A stretch of 64,000 bases of DNA from the NCBI RefSeq assembly GCF_040703125.1, contig NZ_CP160035.1, positions 3,458,001 to 3,522,000 of the forward strand, given 5' to 3'. The stretch is from Flavobacterium ovatum. GTDB taxonomy: Bacteria; Bacteroidota; Bacteroidia; Flavobacteriales; Flavobacteriaceae. Each line of letters starts with the position of its first letter. The stretch's first letter is position 1. The notes below the pieces were generated by a model. The model ran no database searches, had not been told where the DNA came from, and saw nothing but the letters and a program-made list of their open reading frames with translations. Below are positions 17,606-27,487 of the stretch, one piece after another. The position numbers and the translations under genes were made by a program.

Positions 17606-18859
17606 TTAAGCAAGCACCACTTTCTTTTTATTTTTCATATAAAAATTTAAGCCTATAAATGCAATTATTAAAATAATAGGAATCACCATCGTTACTTTCA
17701 AAACTTCGGGACCTGCAGCGTTTCTGGCTAATTCGAGTAAATTATTCATTTCTTCTGGAGATGTACTGGCTGCATTTGCATCTGAAGGTAAATTTTCCAT
17801 GATTAATTGGTCATAAAAATTCCCCATAAAAATGGTATAAATGGATACGGCAAACATACCAGCGCCACCCATTAAGTTTAAACCAAGTGCTCCAGAGTCT
17901 GGAATGTTTTCTGAGACAAATCCTAACATGGTTGGCCAGAAATAGCAAACGCCCAAACCAAATACAAAGGCACCGATAAAAATTGAATTCCCAGTTAAAG
18001 TTGCTAAAAGATACAATCCTAAGGCCGCAAAAACAGCCGATAAAAGCAACACTCCTTGTGGCGAAAAACGATGTACAACAGGTTCTGCCACGCCTCGACC
18101 AATGATCATTACACCAGTGGTCAAAGTCAAAATCAGAATAGAATTATCGGTTACATTTTTAAGTAGCATTTCGATCCATTGTCCTGTAAATAGTTCCGTA
18201 ATCGCGGTACCAAACATGCAAATGAACATAAATAAGAATAGCGGAGATGTTACCGATTTATACATCGTACTAGTAGAAACGCCTGAAGCGACTCTTTCTG
18301 TAACTGGAAAATCGAGTTTGGAGAAAAGAAAACCATAAATAAAAGTAGGAATCAACATGATACCCACTTGTATTTGCCAATTCAATCCTAGATAATTAAA
18401 CAGTAGCACCACTAAGGTTCCGATAAAAATTCCGCTAGGAAACCACAGGTGAAAATGGTTTAACTTAGTCGTTTTGTTGTCTGGATAAAGTGTCGCAACC
18501 AGTGGGTTACAAGCTGCTTCGACTGTTCCGTTGGCGATACCGATCAAAAGTGTCGAAATAAAAAGTGTCCAATAACCTTGTGCAAAAATGGTTAGCACGA
18601 TACCTAATAAATGAAAAACGAAAGCCATTACAAGGAGTTTTTTCATTCCCACTGCATCTACAATAAAACCACCAATGACTATAGCTAATGGAAAACCCCA
18701 AAAAGCAGTGGCGATAATGGTTCCTAATTCGCCTGCGGTGAGTTCAAAATCGGTACCCAGTTTACTCATGATACCCGCTCTGATTCCGAACGAAAGTGAA
18801 GTAACTAATAAGGCTAGACAACTAGCCAAAAAAAGCTTATTTTTTTCAATAGATTGCAT
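17606..18859 (-). CDS. MFS sugar permease
   Basis: This 417-residue protein has about twelve membrane helices in the major facilitator pattern. The loop motif between helices 2 and 3 (GFIVDAVGMKKLLVMA, near residue 63) and the start NKLFLASCLALLVTSLSFGI support a sugar permease of the kind found next to Gfo/Idh/MocA and sugar isomerase genes in Bacteroidota. It would import a monosaccharide or keto-sugar through the inner membrane. It is transcribed in the same direction as the isomerase and oxidoreductase to its right, but a terminator at 18991-19017 separates them. Confidence 0.85.
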   Translation of the reverse strand: MQSIEKNKLFLASCLALLVTSLSFGIRAGIMSKLGTDFELTAGELGTIIATAFWGFPLAIVIGGFIVDAVGMKKLLVMAFVFHLLGIVLTIFAQGYWTLFISTLLIGIANGTVEAACNPLVATLYPDNKTTKLNHFHLWFPSGIFIGTLVVLLFNYLGLNWQIQVGIMLIPTFIYGFLFSKLDFPVTERVASGVSTSTMYKSVTSPLFLFMFICMFGTAITELFTGQWIEMLLKNVTDNSILILTLTTGVMIIGRGVAEPVVHRFSPQGVLLLSAVFAALGLYLLATLTGNSIFIGAFVFGLGVCYFWPTMLGFVSENIPDSGALGLNLMGGAGMFAVSIYTIFMGNFYDQLIMENLPSDANAASTSPEEMNNLLELARNAAGPEVLKVTMVIPIILIIAFIGLNFYMKNKKKVVLA

Positions 18860-18990
18860 AATTTATAATTTATTTGGTTTGGTTTTAATAGTAAAATAGT
18901 CCTGTACTAGAGTGGTTTTTAGTATAGAACACTAAAATTCATGTCCTTATGAATATTTTTTATTTATCGAAAAATAATATAACAAGCTAA

Positions 18991-19017
18991 AAAAACACCT
19001 CAAAGCAAGGTGTTTTT
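18991..19017 (-). terminator. Terminator of the isomerase/oxidoreductase operon
   Basis: AAAAACACCT (18991-19000) pairs with AGGTGTTTTT (19008-19017) over a 7-nt loop, directly after the isomerase stop on the minus strand. The A-tract becomes a U-run in that transcript. Confidence 0.88.
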
Positions 19018-19023
19018 ATACTG

Positions 19024-20076
19024 TTATATTCCTAATATTTTTCGGTTTAGTTCTTTATCAATTCCCGAAGATGCAAAATCATCAAATGCTTTTTCGGTTA
19101 CCTTTATGATGTGATCTTTAATAAATATAGCTCCTTCTTTGGCGCCACTTTCAGGGTGTTTGATGGCACATTCCCATTCCATTACTGCCCATCCATCAAA
19201 TCCATAAGTTGCCAATTTGCTAAAAATTTGTTTGAAATCAACTTGACCATCTCCCAAAGATCTGAATCTTCCGGCACGATCAACCCAGTTTTCATAACCG
19301 CCATAAACCCCTTGTTTTCCAGTTGGATTAAACTCGGCATCTTTGACATGGAACATTTTAATACGCTCATGATAATGGTCGATATAACTAATATAATCCA
19401 AACACTGCAATAAAAAATGCGATGGATCATAAAGCAAACATGCTCTTGGATGTTGGTTGACTTTATCTAAAAAACGTTCATAAGAAACACCATCATGCAA
19501 ATCTTCGCCTGGATGAATTTCGTAACATACATCTACACCCGCTTCGTCAAAAGCATTTAGAATAGGCATCCAACGGTTGGCCAATTCTGTAAAACCATCG
19601 TCAACTAATCCAGCAGGACGTTGTGGCCATGGGTAAACGGTATGCCAAAGCAATGAGCCACTAAAAGTAGCGTGTGCATTGATACCCAAATTCTGAGAGG
19701 CTTTTGCAGCATATTTCAACTGTTGTACCGCCCATTTGGTACGCTCTTTTGGATTATTATGCACTTCTTTGGGAGCAAAACCATCAAATAAATGGTCGTA
19801 GGCTGGATTTACAGCTACCAACTGCCCTTGTAAATGGGTAGAAAGTTCAGTGATTTCTAATCCTGCTTCGTTTACTTTTCCTTTAATTTCGTCAGCATAG
19901 GTTTTACTTTCGGCTGCTTTTTGTAAATCAAAATAATGGCTATCCCAAGTCGGAATTTGGACTCCTTTGAAACCTAAATCTTTTGCCCATTTGCAAATAG
20001 AATCTAAATCGTTGAAGGGAGCTTCTGAACCTAAAAATTGTGCTAAAAAGATAGCTGGACCTTTAATATTTGTCAT
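19024..20076 (-). CDS. Sugar phosphate isomerase/epimerase family (xylose isomerase-like TIM barrel)
   Basis: This cytoplasmic TIM-barrel protein of 350 residues is related to AP endonuclease 2-type isomerases. Metal ligands are visible in the usual order: Glu in CYEIHPGED, Asp/His in YDPSHF, His in FHVKDAE and Glu in AVMEWE. I place the start at the ATG at 20076 (MTNIKGPAIFLAQF). An earlier ATG at 20151 adds 25 residues with no similarity to the family. It follows the Gfo/Idh/MocA gene on the same strand. In Bacteroides 3-keto-glycoside loci such a protein sits beside Gfo/Idh/MocA and DUF1080 proteins. The reaction is probably an isomerisation or epimerisation of a (keto)sugar. Confidence 0.87.
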   Translation of the reverse strand: MTNIKGPAIFLAQFLGSEAPFNDLDSICKWAKDLGFKGVQIPTWDSHYFDLQKAAESKTYADEIKGKVNEAGLEITELSTHLQGQLVAVNPAYDHLFDGFAPKEVHNNPKERTKWAVQQLKYAAKASQNLGINAHATFSGSLLWHTVYPWPQRPAGLVDDGFTELANRWMPILNAFDEAGVDVCYEIHPGEDLHDGVSYERFLDKVNQHPRACLLYDPSHFLLQCLDYISYIDHYHERIKMFHVKDAEFNPTGKQGVYGGYENWVDRAGRFRSLGDGQVDFKQIFSKLATYGFDGWAVMEWECAIKHPESGAKEGAIFIKDHIIKVTEKAFDDFASSGIDKELNRKILGI

Positions 20077-20272
20077 AACTATTTTGTTTTTTATATTATT
20101 TATAAAAGTTGTCGCTATGCGAACCAAATCAAAAGCAAAAAAATGGTACACTGATTTTCAAACACTGATAAAACCGATTTCAAAAAAAATCATAGTATTA
20201 AAATCCGTTTTTGATCCGTGTTTTCGCTTTAGCGAATCTGTTTCATCCGCGTTCTATTGTTAGCATGGCAAC

Positions 20273-21430
20273 TTATACCACAAAATCCATCCATTTTTGA
20301 GTGGATTCACCCGATGCAATGGCTTGTTCGATAAAAGCCATCCCTCTTACGCCATCATCAACACCTGTAAAATCGAGCATTTCTTCGGTTGCAGTTTCTT
20401 GTTTTAGTTCTGCTTGGATCGTCAAGGCAAAATTTCGATACAAATTAGCAAAAGCTTCCAAATATCCTTCTGGATGTCCGCCTGGTGTTCGTGTGTTGTG
20501 TTTGGCAAAATTACCTAGATAGGCACCGCCGGTTCTTAAAACTTGGCGAGGTTCGTCTATCCATTTCATCACCAAAGAATTGGCGTCATCTTGCTGCCAC
20601 TCCAAGCCACCTTTTTGTCCGTAAACTCTAATTTTAATATTGTTTTCTTCGCCTGCTGCCACTTGTGTAGCAAACAAAATTCCCGAAGCTCCATTATCGA
20701 ACTTCAAAAGTACTGTAGCGTCATCATCCAGTTTTCGACCTTCGACTACTGTATTGATAGCAGCATTAATTTGGGTTACCTTCAAACCCGAAATGTATTC
20801 TGCAAGGTTAAAGGCATGCGTACCAATATCACCCAAACAACCTCCTTTTCCACTTTTGGAAGGGTCGGTGCGCCAAGCGGCTTGTTTGTTGTCTCCACTT
20901 TCTTCCAATTTACTCAACCAACCTTGTGGGTATTCGACATAAATTTTGGTAATACTGCCAAGTTTTCCAGCGGCAATTTGTTGCTTGGCTTCTTTCACCA
21001 TTGGATAGCCTGTATACGTATGGGTCAAACAAAAACGTTGTCCTGTTTCTTCGGCTACACTTTTTAAAATTTTAGCTTCCGCTAAAGAAAAAGCCATGGG
21101 TTTATCTAGAATCACATGGAAACCAGATTGCATCGCCAATTTTGCTGGTTCGAAGTGAACGTGGTTTGGTGTTACAATACTTACCACCTGCATGCGCTCA
21201 TTTTCGGGTAACTGTTGTTCTTTTTCGAATAATTCGACAAAAGACGCATAACATCTGGCTGGATTTAAACCTAGTTCTTTTCCGCTTTCTAATGACACAT
21301 CTGGATTGGAACTAAAAGCTCCACAAACCAATTCGTATTCACTGTCTATTTGAGCTGCAATACGGTGAATGGCTCCAATAAAAGCACCTTTGCCTCCACC
21401 TATCATTCCAAGTCTTAGTTTTTTTGACAT
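20273..21430 (-). CDS. Gfo/Idh/MocA-family NAD(P)-dependent sugar oxidoreductase
   Basis: This 385-residue protein has an N-terminal Rossmann fold (MIGGGKGAFIGAIHRIAA near residue 9) and the family motif LDKPMAFSLAEAK near 108, where the Lys is the catalytic acid/base. A C-terminal alpha/beta sheet domain follows. The motif GDIGTHAFNLAEYISG near 202 carries the conserved Asp/His pair. These enzymes oxidise or reduce a sugar hydroxyl, often at C3. No secretion signal is evident. It is 67 nt downstream of the haem protein gene and upstream of the isomerase, consistent with a 3-keto-sugar route together with the DUF1080 proteins in this region. Confidence 0.9.
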   Translation of the reverse strand: MSKKLRLGMIGGGKGAFIGAIHRIAAQIDSEYELVCGAFSSNPDVSLESGKELGLNPARCYASFVELFEKEQQLPENERMQVVSIVTPNHVHFEPAKLAMQSGFHVILDKPMAFSLAEAKILKSVAEETGQRFCLTHTYTGYPMVKEAKQQIAAGKLGSITKIYVEYPQGWLSKLEESGDNKQAAWRTDPSKSGKGGCLGDIGTHAFNLAEYISGLKVTQINAAINTVVEGRKLDDDATVLLKFDNGASGILFATQVAAGEENNIKIRVYGQKGGLEWQQDDANSLVMKWIDEPRQVLRTGGAYLGNFAKHNTRTPGGHPEGYLEAFANLYRNFALTIQAELKQETATEEMLDFTGVDDGVRGMAFIEQAIASGESTQKWMDFVV

Positions 21431-21497
21431 AATAGTTATTGTTTTTTACTAGTATAAGCAGCAATCATCTAAACAATTATGCTGCTTACTGTAGCTA

Positions 21498-23714
21498 TTA
21501 ATTTAACTCTCCCGCTGTATAAGGTAGCGTTCTGTTGGCCGTATTTTTTCTAATTTTAGCCACTTCCTCTGGCGTCACCATTTTTGCTTTATTTCCAAAA
21601 TCACTTCTTACATAGCTCAAAACTGCTGCGATATAAGCATCGTCGTTTTCAAGAAGAGAAGGCATTAGATTGGCAGTATAACTTGTACCATCAATAGGTC
21701 CAGTCAAACCATGAAGTAAAATTTTTATTGCTTTTTGAGGATTCTTTTCATTAATGGTTTTGTTTTTTGCTAAAAGAGGCGCTAAAAATTCTTTTTCGCC
21801 CAAAGCAATTCCTTTACCATCCATTCCGTGACAAGCTGCACAAAGAGTTTTATAAATATTAGATCCTTCACTAATTACTTTTTGTTCTGCAGCGTTCATC
21901 AATTTTTCTTCTTCCAAGCGCTTTTTATCTGCTATTTTTGCATTTTCAAACGCTTTTACAGAAGCAATCAAGACTTCATTATTTGGATATTTTTCCATCA
22001 TGAAATTAATAATGGCTTTTGCCTTTGGACTCTCATTAAAACGTAGCGACAAGGCCAGTTGAAACCTTACATCGGCACTTGGATCTGTTTTAAGTGTTTC
22101 TAGGTTTTCGACAATAAAATTATTCGTTTTGGCATTCATGAAATTTTCACTTGCCCAAACAGCCGTTTTTCGAACATTAGCATCGGTGTCTTTAAAAGTA
22201 GCAGCCAATAATTCTTTCGATAAAGAATGCATACCACTTAAAGTCCATAAAGCATGCATTTTGGCTAAGTGATTTGGCGCGGTTTTAACCATCGTTTCCA
22301 ATTGAGTCACTACGCTTTTATCATTACGCAACACCAGTAATTTTTGAGCGTTTTCTCTCCACCAACCATTTGGGTGGTTCAAGTACCCTACCAATTTGGC
22401 ACTACTAGCATCTAGCAAATCAGGCTTAACTTTTGACGGTTTAATTTTATCATAAACCACTCTATAAATACGACCACGACCTACGTTTTTCTCCAATCCT
22501 TTTTTCAAAATCTCTGGTCTTAAAAAACTCCCTTGTCTTGTCCAGTTGCTTTCTTGAATAATTCCGTGGTACATATCCACAATATATAAACAACCGTCAG
22601 GTCCTGTCGCCATATTTACGGGTCTAAAATTCATATCGGCAGAAGCGATAAACTCTTGCTGATTATAGGCGTTTTCAAGTGTTATTTTACCATCATTGTT
22701 GTGCACCACTGCTCTTCTGATGATACGTCCTACGGGTTCACAAACAAAATAATTATTCTTTAAATCAGCAGGTAGCGCATCACCTCTAAAAATTGTTTGT
22801 CCTGTGGAAGCTGTAAAATGGTTCAAAGTGCCATCAGGTCGTAATCTTTTCATTCCACCTTGTACATCTGGCGTAACAATAATAGGCCATGGCTCGACAA
22901 AATCTCCAACTAACTGGTCTTTGAATTCTAAATTTCCGTAAAAATTGCTCTGTTGGAATCCAAAAGCAGGATTTTCACTTCCAGCTGATGATTGAAACAA
23001 ACGCCCATAATCATCAAAGCCTAATCCCCATTGTCCTTGAGGATTTCCATGTAATTCTTCTGGAATTAATTTTCCGTTTTCGAATGAGTAACGTATTTTG
23101 TTTACGGTAACATAAATGCGGTTATCAAGATTCCACATCAAACCACTTTTTTGATGTTCTAGATTTTTCTGGTCTCCATCATTATTTTCATAAACTATTA
23201 CTTTTTCGTCAGCATGACCGTCGTTGTTTGTATCTCTGTAGCTGTATATGTTGTTGGTCCAGGTTTCGTTTACCAACAAGCGATCGTCTAAGCATAGCAT
23301 CATTCGAGGCAAAACCAAGCTATCCAAATAAACCGTTGCTTTGTCCATTTTACCATCAGCATTGGTATCTTCCAACAGTTTAATTTTGCAAGTATTCATT
23401 TTTTGGCCAGTACCGTCAATATCTTGCATATAGGTATTCATTTCGGCTACATACATTCTACCGTTTCCGTCCCAGACGATTGCTACAGGCTCACTTACCA
23501 TAGGTTCGTCAGCAACTAGTTCAAGATGATAACCTTTTTGCAAAGCCATCATTTTCATACTTTCCTCAGCAGAAACAGGCAACGGATTTGGATTCGTATT
23601 TACGATTATTTTCCCAGTTGCATCGCGTTGAAAACTGTCTTTATAGGTTTTACAAGTAACTATCAACGTTAGTAATACAACAAAACCTAAAATATAATTA
23701 ATTCTTTTTTTCAT
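21498..23714 (-). CDS. Lipoprotein with dehydrogenase-like propeller, HEAT-like repeats and cytochrome c domain
   Basis: This 738-residue protein starts with a lipoprotein signal (TLIVTC, Cys21). The first two thirds is a beta-propeller of the putative membrane-bound dehydrogenase (PVC-type) family, with EEFIA-free strands such as MYVAEMNTYMQDIDGTG and DGCLYIVDMYHGIIQESNW. A helical repeat part at about 430-590 follows. The C-terminal haem domain has the CxxCH motif in TLCAACHGMDGKG near 625, and a probable Met ligand in ANLMPSLL near 690. It would oxidise a substrate in the periplasm or on the cell surface and pass electrons to the haem. The ThuA, TonB receptor and cytochrome c genes lie immediately upstream with 12-14 nt gaps, so they form one operon. 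Confidence 0.83.
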   Translation of the reverse strand: MKKRINYILGFVVLLTLIVTCKTYKDSFQRDATGKIIVNTNPNPLPVSAEESMKMMALQKGYHLELVADEPMVSEPVAIVWDGNGRMYVAEMNTYMQDIDGTGQKMNTCKIKLLEDTNADGKMDKATVYLDSLVLPRMMLCLDDRLLVNETWTNNIYSYRDTNNDGHADEKVIVYENNDGDQKNLEHQKSGLMWNLDNRIYVTVNKIRYSFENGKLIPEELHGNPQGQWGLGFDDYGRLFQSSAGSENPAFGFQQSNFYGNLEFKDQLVGDFVEPWPIIVTPDVQGGMKRLRPDGTLNHFTASTGQTIFRGDALPADLKNNYFVCEPVGRIIRRAVVHNNDGKITLENAYNQQEFIASADMNFRPVNMATGPDGCLYIVDMYHGIIQESNWTRQGSFLRPEILKKGLEKNVGRGRIYRVVYDKIKPSKVKPDLLDASSAKLVGYLNHPNGWWRENAQKLLVLRNDKSVVTQLETMVKTAPNHLAKMHALWTLSGMHSLSKELLAATFKDTDANVRKTAVWASENFMNAKTNNFIVENLETLKTDPSADVRFQLALSLRFNESPKAKAIINFMMEKYPNNEVLIASVKAFENAKIADKKRLEEEKLMNAAEQKVISEGSNIYKTLCAACHGMDGKGIALGEKEFLAPLLAKNKTINEKNPQKAIKILLHGLTGPIDGTSYTANLMPSLLENDDAYIAAVLSYVRSDFGNKAKMVTPEEVAKIRKNTANRTLPYTAGELN

Positions 23715-23728
23715 GACTCGTATAATTT

Positions 23729-24484
23729 TTATTTGCTTTTACCCATTGCATATTTAATTCCGCCTAATAAATGCTGCAGAAATAACGGTTCTTTATAGGA
23801 TTCATCCGTATGCCCCAGCTCTGTATAAAATGCCCTTCCACCATCAAAATTGTGGTACCATGCCATTGGGTGATTAGCTCCCATTTTGCCTTTTCCAGCA
23901 TCATAAGAAGTCTCGTCAATAGAAACAAGCACTTTTAAATCTGGTGCCATCCATTTAAAATTGTACCATTCGTCTTTTCTCTTCCAGTCGGCTGGAAGGT
24001 GTTTGGTCGAAATATGTTTACGATCAGTAACTTTCAAAACAGCTTCTTGTTGTTTGGGATGGCTAGAAAAATAGGCTCCAACTAAATTGCCATACCAGGC
24101 CCAGTCGTACTCACAATCTGTTGCTGCATGAATCCCCATAAAACCACCACCAGATTGAATATACTGTTCGAAGGCTTGTTGTTGCTCTTCGTCCAAAACG
24201 TCACCTGTTGGACTTAAGAAGATAACCGCCGCATATTGCTTTAAATTTTCTTTATTGAAATTCTTGCTGTTTGTGGTAGTATCAGTTTTAAACCCGTTTT
24301 CTTCTCCCAGTTTCATAATCGCTTTGATGCCAGCCGGAATCGATTGATGGTGAAACTTTGCTGTTTTACTGAAAATCAAAACTTTATTTGATTTCTTAGC
24401 AAAACTAGTTCCTGTCGAAAAGACAAATACAAGCGCCAATAAAGCAGTTAATACAGTAAAATGGTTCTTTTTGGTTTGTTTCAT
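23729..24484 (-). CDS. Secreted ThuA-like protein
   Basis: This 251-residue protein has a signal peptide (cleavage near GTSFAKKS). The body matches ThuA-like trehalose-utilisation domains, a class I glutamine amidotransferase-like fold: SKTAKFHHQSIPAGI near residue 40, FLSPTGDVLDEEQQQAF near 93, GGGFMGIHAATDCEYDW near 112 and the end region AFYTELGHTDESY. ThuA proteins in Bacteroidota are often encoded next to DUF1080 and Gfo/Idh/MocA genes and are linked to 3-keto-sugar metabolism, but the reaction is not settled. It is part of the operon running from the cytochrome c gene to the haem protein. Confidence 0.87.
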   Translation of the reverse strand: MKQTKKNHFTVLTALLALVFVFSTGTSFAKKSNKVLIFSKTAKFHHQSIPAGIKAIMKLGEENGFKTDTTTNSKNFNKENLKQYAAVIFLSPTGDVLDEEQQQAFEQYIQSGGGFMGIHAATDCEYDWAWYGNLVGAYFSSHPKQQEAVLKVTDRKHISTKHLPADWKRKDEWYNFKWMAPDLKVLVSIDETSYDAGKGKMGANHPMAWYHNFDGGRAFYTELGHTDESYKEPLFLQHLLGGIKYAMGKSK

Positions 24485-24496
24485 GGTTCGAGTTAT

Positions 24497-26851
24497 TTAA
24501 AAATTAGTTCTTAAAAGTAATCCGTACGTGCGTGCTGTCGCTAAGTGTGCTGCGCCAAAATTGTAAGCGTAATCTACGTATTTTTTATTGGTTAGATTCT
24601 CTGCCCAGATAGAAATTTCTAGTTTTTTGAAAGATATTCCTGCTCTAGCATTAAGCAAATGATAAGAGTTTTGAGAAAGTTGATTGGCTAAATCAAAATA
24701 TTGTTTACCCAAATACTTCCATTCTACCCTTGCAAATGATTTGACACTCTCTGTAATTGATTGTTTATATTGTGCTGCCAACATAGAGGTAATAGCAGGT
24801 GTAAACAATTGTTTTCTAGAGTTGAAAGTTTCTGTATTTCCATTGTCTGACAAAGTCAAGTCTTTGTATTTTGCATCTGTAAGTCCGAGATTATAATTCA
24901 ATTCTAAATTTTTGATTGGAATAATTTCGGTTTGCAACTCGATACCTTTACTAGTCAGCTCCCCTACGTTTTTGGTAACGGTAATGGCATCTGGCAACAC
25001 TAAGGTTGGTACTTGTGCATTGTTTACTGTTGTATAAAAAGCAGCTAGATTAAGACGCAAACGATTGGCTAAAAAGGTGTTTTTACTACCAATTTCAAAA
25101 TTGTTACTAAATTCTGGTTCATAGGTTTGCAAAGCTTCTCTAGGATCACCAGATAATTGACTTATCCCTCCAGTTCTAAAACCTCTATTATAAGTCGCAA
25201 ATAAGTTTGAATTTGGATTGATTTTATACTGTAATCCTGCTTTTGGACTAAAAGCATCAAAACTAGCTGAAGCTGAAGTTTCTGGAAAAATAGTTCCCAC
25301 GGCATCACCATCAGGCTGACGTTCGCCTTGAGCAGTTTGCTTTCTTTCTTCAAGATCATAACGCAATCCTAGAGTAAGATCCAGTTTTTCGTTTAGTGCA
25401 TAGGTTCCTTGTCCAAATAGTGCCAAACCATTTCCTTTTCCTTGATTGGTATTGATGTAGGTTACATTACTTTCAGGTGCACCTAACATATTACCATCAT
25501 CACCAATATGAATACCTTGTTTTACTGGATTGTCTTGATGAAACAAATAGGTTCCCGCAATCCACTTTAATTTCGATGCTGAATTTGCTTTCGAACTAAA
25601 ACGCAATTCTTGACTGATGACATTGACATTATTCCAATCCCTACCGTAATTATTTACAATTGCATAACCATCCAATGGAGAAAAATCACCATCAATAGGC
25701 GTTTTGTAATATCGGTAATTGCTTTGGTAAGCCGTTTGTGAAACGAAATCAAATGTGTCGGCATTATACTTTAATGACAAACTAGTATTAAAAGTCTTGT
25801 CGACCATTTTTGCAATACTATTTTGGTTTAATTTATAAGGATTTGATAATGCCTCATCAATACTTGACGCCAAAGGAAAAGCACCATTATTATTATTTAA
25901 AATATGCTTAGCGTTTAAGGTAATAGACAATTTGGAGTTCGGTAGGAACTTCAAATAATAGTTCCCCATGGCACTATTTTGCTTATCAAAATTAGAGTTA
26001 TTGAAGGTATTAGTAAAATAACCGTCTCTTTTGGTGAATAAACCACTTGCTCCAAAAAATAATTTATCTTTTAGAATAGGTAATCGAACGCCCGCACTAA
26101 TGCGTTGTTGGTTAAAATTACCAAAGCCTAGTTCAGCAAAACCAGTTGTCTCATTTGTAGGTTGTTTGGTAATAATGTTGACCACACCTCCCATTGCATT
26201 TCGTCCATACAAAGTTCCTTGAGGACCTCGCAAAACTTCGATACGTTCAATATCCTGCAATTGTGAGATGTAAGTATCCAAACCAAACTGGTTCACGCCA
26301 TCAATATAGGTAGCCACAGCGGGATCATAAGATGTTGTGGTAATTCCTCTTATGGAAGTGACATTACGATTATCACCAGGATTGGCAGCATTAAAATTGG
26401 GTACAATAGCTGTAATATCTTTTATATCCCAAATTTTGTATTCTTTGATTTGTTTCTCTGTTAAAGTCGAAATACTTACTGGCAGATTTTGTTGGTTTTC
26501 TTCACGTTTTTGAGCACTTACGATTACCTCGTCCAATTCATTTTCAGATTTAGAAAGTTTAAAAACTAAACTGTTTTCATTTTTAGCTGAGATGCTTACT
26601 TTCTGACTGAAAGTAGCATAACCGACACCTTTTATTTTTATAACATAATCGCCATAAGCTACATTTTCGATACTAAAACTTCCATCACTACTAGAAGTTG
26701 TATAGTGATTGGTATTTAGAATCTCTATTGTGGCATTAGAAATTCCTTGATTTGCATTATTAACTACTTTTCCTCTAAATTTAGTAGATTGATTCGCTAA
26801 GACTGCTAAACTGCACGTTAGCATTAAACATAGTAATAGGATTTTTTTCAT
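24497..26851 (-). CDS. TonB-dependent receptor with carboxypeptidase-like N-terminal domain
   Basis: This 784-residue outer-membrane receptor has a signal peptide ending near VLANQ. A carboxypeptidase-regulatory-like domain spans about 22-110 and the plug domain about 115-230 (RIEVLRGPQGTLYGRNAMGGVVNIIT). The 22-strand barrel ends in aromatic Phe (LLLRTNF). At 784 residues it is shorter than SusC proteins (about 1000), and no SusD partner is beside it. I therefore call it a general TonB receptor rather than a SusC. It would import a small sugar, cofactor or metal complex. Encoded with a cytochrome c and a haem protein, it may bring in the substrate for their oxidation. Confidence 0.92.
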   Translation of the reverse strand: MKKILLLCLMLTCSLAVLANQSTKFRGKVVNNANQGISNATIEILNTNHYTTSSSDGSFSIENVAYGDYVIKIKGVGYATFSQKVSISAKNENSLVFKLSKSENELDEVIVSAQKREENQQNLPVSISTLTEKQIKEYKIWDIKDITAIVPNFNAANPGDNRNVTSIRGITTTSYDPAVATYIDGVNQFGLDTYISQLQDIERIEVLRGPQGTLYGRNAMGGVVNIITKQPTNETTGFAELGFGNFNQQRISAGVRLPILKDKLFFGASGLFTKRDGYFTNTFNNSNFDKQNSAMGNYYLKFLPNSKLSITLNAKHILNNNNGAFPLASSIDEALSNPYKLNQNSIAKMVDKTFNTSLSLKYNADTFDFVSQTAYQSNYRYYKTPIDGDFSPLDGYAIVNNYGRDWNNVNVISQELRFSSKANSASKLKWIAGTYLFHQDNPVKQGIHIGDDGNMLGAPESNVTYINTNQGKGNGLALFGQGTYALNEKLDLTLGLRYDLEERKQTAQGERQPDGDAVGTIFPETSASASFDAFSPKAGLQYKINPNSNLFATYNRGFRTGGISQLSGDPREALQTYEPEFSNNFEIGSKNTFLANRLRLNLAAFYTTVNNAQVPTLVLPDAITVTKNVGELTSKGIELQTEIIPIKNLELNYNLGLTDAKYKDLTLSDNGNTETFNSRKQLFTPAITSMLAAQYKQSITESVKSFARVEWKYLGKQYFDLANQLSQNSYHLLNARAGISFKKLEISIWAENLTNKKYVDYAYNFGAAHLATARTYGLLLRTNF

Positions 26852-26865
26852 TTTATGGTTATATT

Positions 26866-27228
26866 TTATTTAATTGATAAAATATATTTGATCATTTTTT
26901 TGGCATCGTCAGGTTTTAAGCTTGAATGTGCAGACATAGGAATCGGCCCCCAACTACCAGAACCACCTTTGATTACTTTTTGACTTAATAAATCATAATT
27001 TGCTTCAATTGCAGCATATTTTTTGGCTACATCTTTATAACTAGGGCCTACCAACTTAGCATCTACCTTATGACAAGCCAAACAATCTGATTTTGAAATA
27101 AGGGTTTTTCCCGCTGCTATTTCAGCTGGTGTCGCTTTTTTAGCTTGTGCGCTAACAGTAGTTGATGAAATAAGTAGGAATGCAATTGCCATGGTTACTG
27201 ACAATAGAAATTTGTAAATAGTTTTCAT
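26866..27228 (-). CDS. Periplasmic class I cytochrome c
   Basis: This 120-residue protein has a signal peptide (cleavage near VSAQA). A single haem-binding motif, SDCLACHKVD, is at about residue 48, with a probable Met ligand in GPIPMSAH near 98. It resembles small c551/c8 electron carriers. It is the first gene of the operon that continues with the TonB receptor, ThuA and the large haem protein, so it is a likely electron acceptor for the latter. Confidence 0.9.
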   Translation of the reverse strand: MKTIYKFLLSVTMAIAFLLISSTTVSAQAKKATPAEIAAGKTLISKSDCLACHKVDAKLVGPSYKDVAKKYAAIEANYDLLSQKVIKGGSGSWGPIPMSAHSSLKPDDAKKMIKYILSIK

Positions 27229-27335
27229 AAGGGTTAAATGTTAATAGTTATTATAGGTTATTTTCACTCTACCATACCGTGCTATACTGTACTGTTAATT
27301 ACCAATAAGTATAAAATCTAGATACAGTCAATAGT

Positions 27336-27408
27336 AAAAAAGAGGAATCATGAATAACAAAAATCCTAATTTCTTGCAATTACAAGAATTAAATGATTCC
27401 TCTTTTTT
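27336..27408 (-). terminator. Large nested hairpin after the GH16 gene
   Basis: AAAAAAGAGGAATCAT (27336-27351) pairs perfectly with ATGATTCCTCTTTTTT (27393-27408). The enclosed bases hold a second stem, TTCTTG/CAAGAA (27371-27388). It lies 80 nt beyond the GH16 stop on the minus strand and before the cytochrome c gene, so it most likely ends the GH16 transcript. The nested structure is more elaborate than an ordinary terminator. Confidence 0.75.
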
Positions 27409-27487
27409 GTTTTTTTTTTAAGATAGTAAGTGCTATATTCTGTTTTAATAATTCCTATAGCAAGATTGTTTCTATGGGACAATATTT

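Noticed and set aside
20077-20151. Upstream ATG adding 25 residues to the isomerase
   Set aside because: The extra residues do not fit the family, and the ATG at 20076 gives the normal N-terminus.
24497-26851. SusC-type receptor
   Set aside because: It is about 200 residues shorter than SusC proteins, and no SusD-like lipoprotein gene adjoins it.
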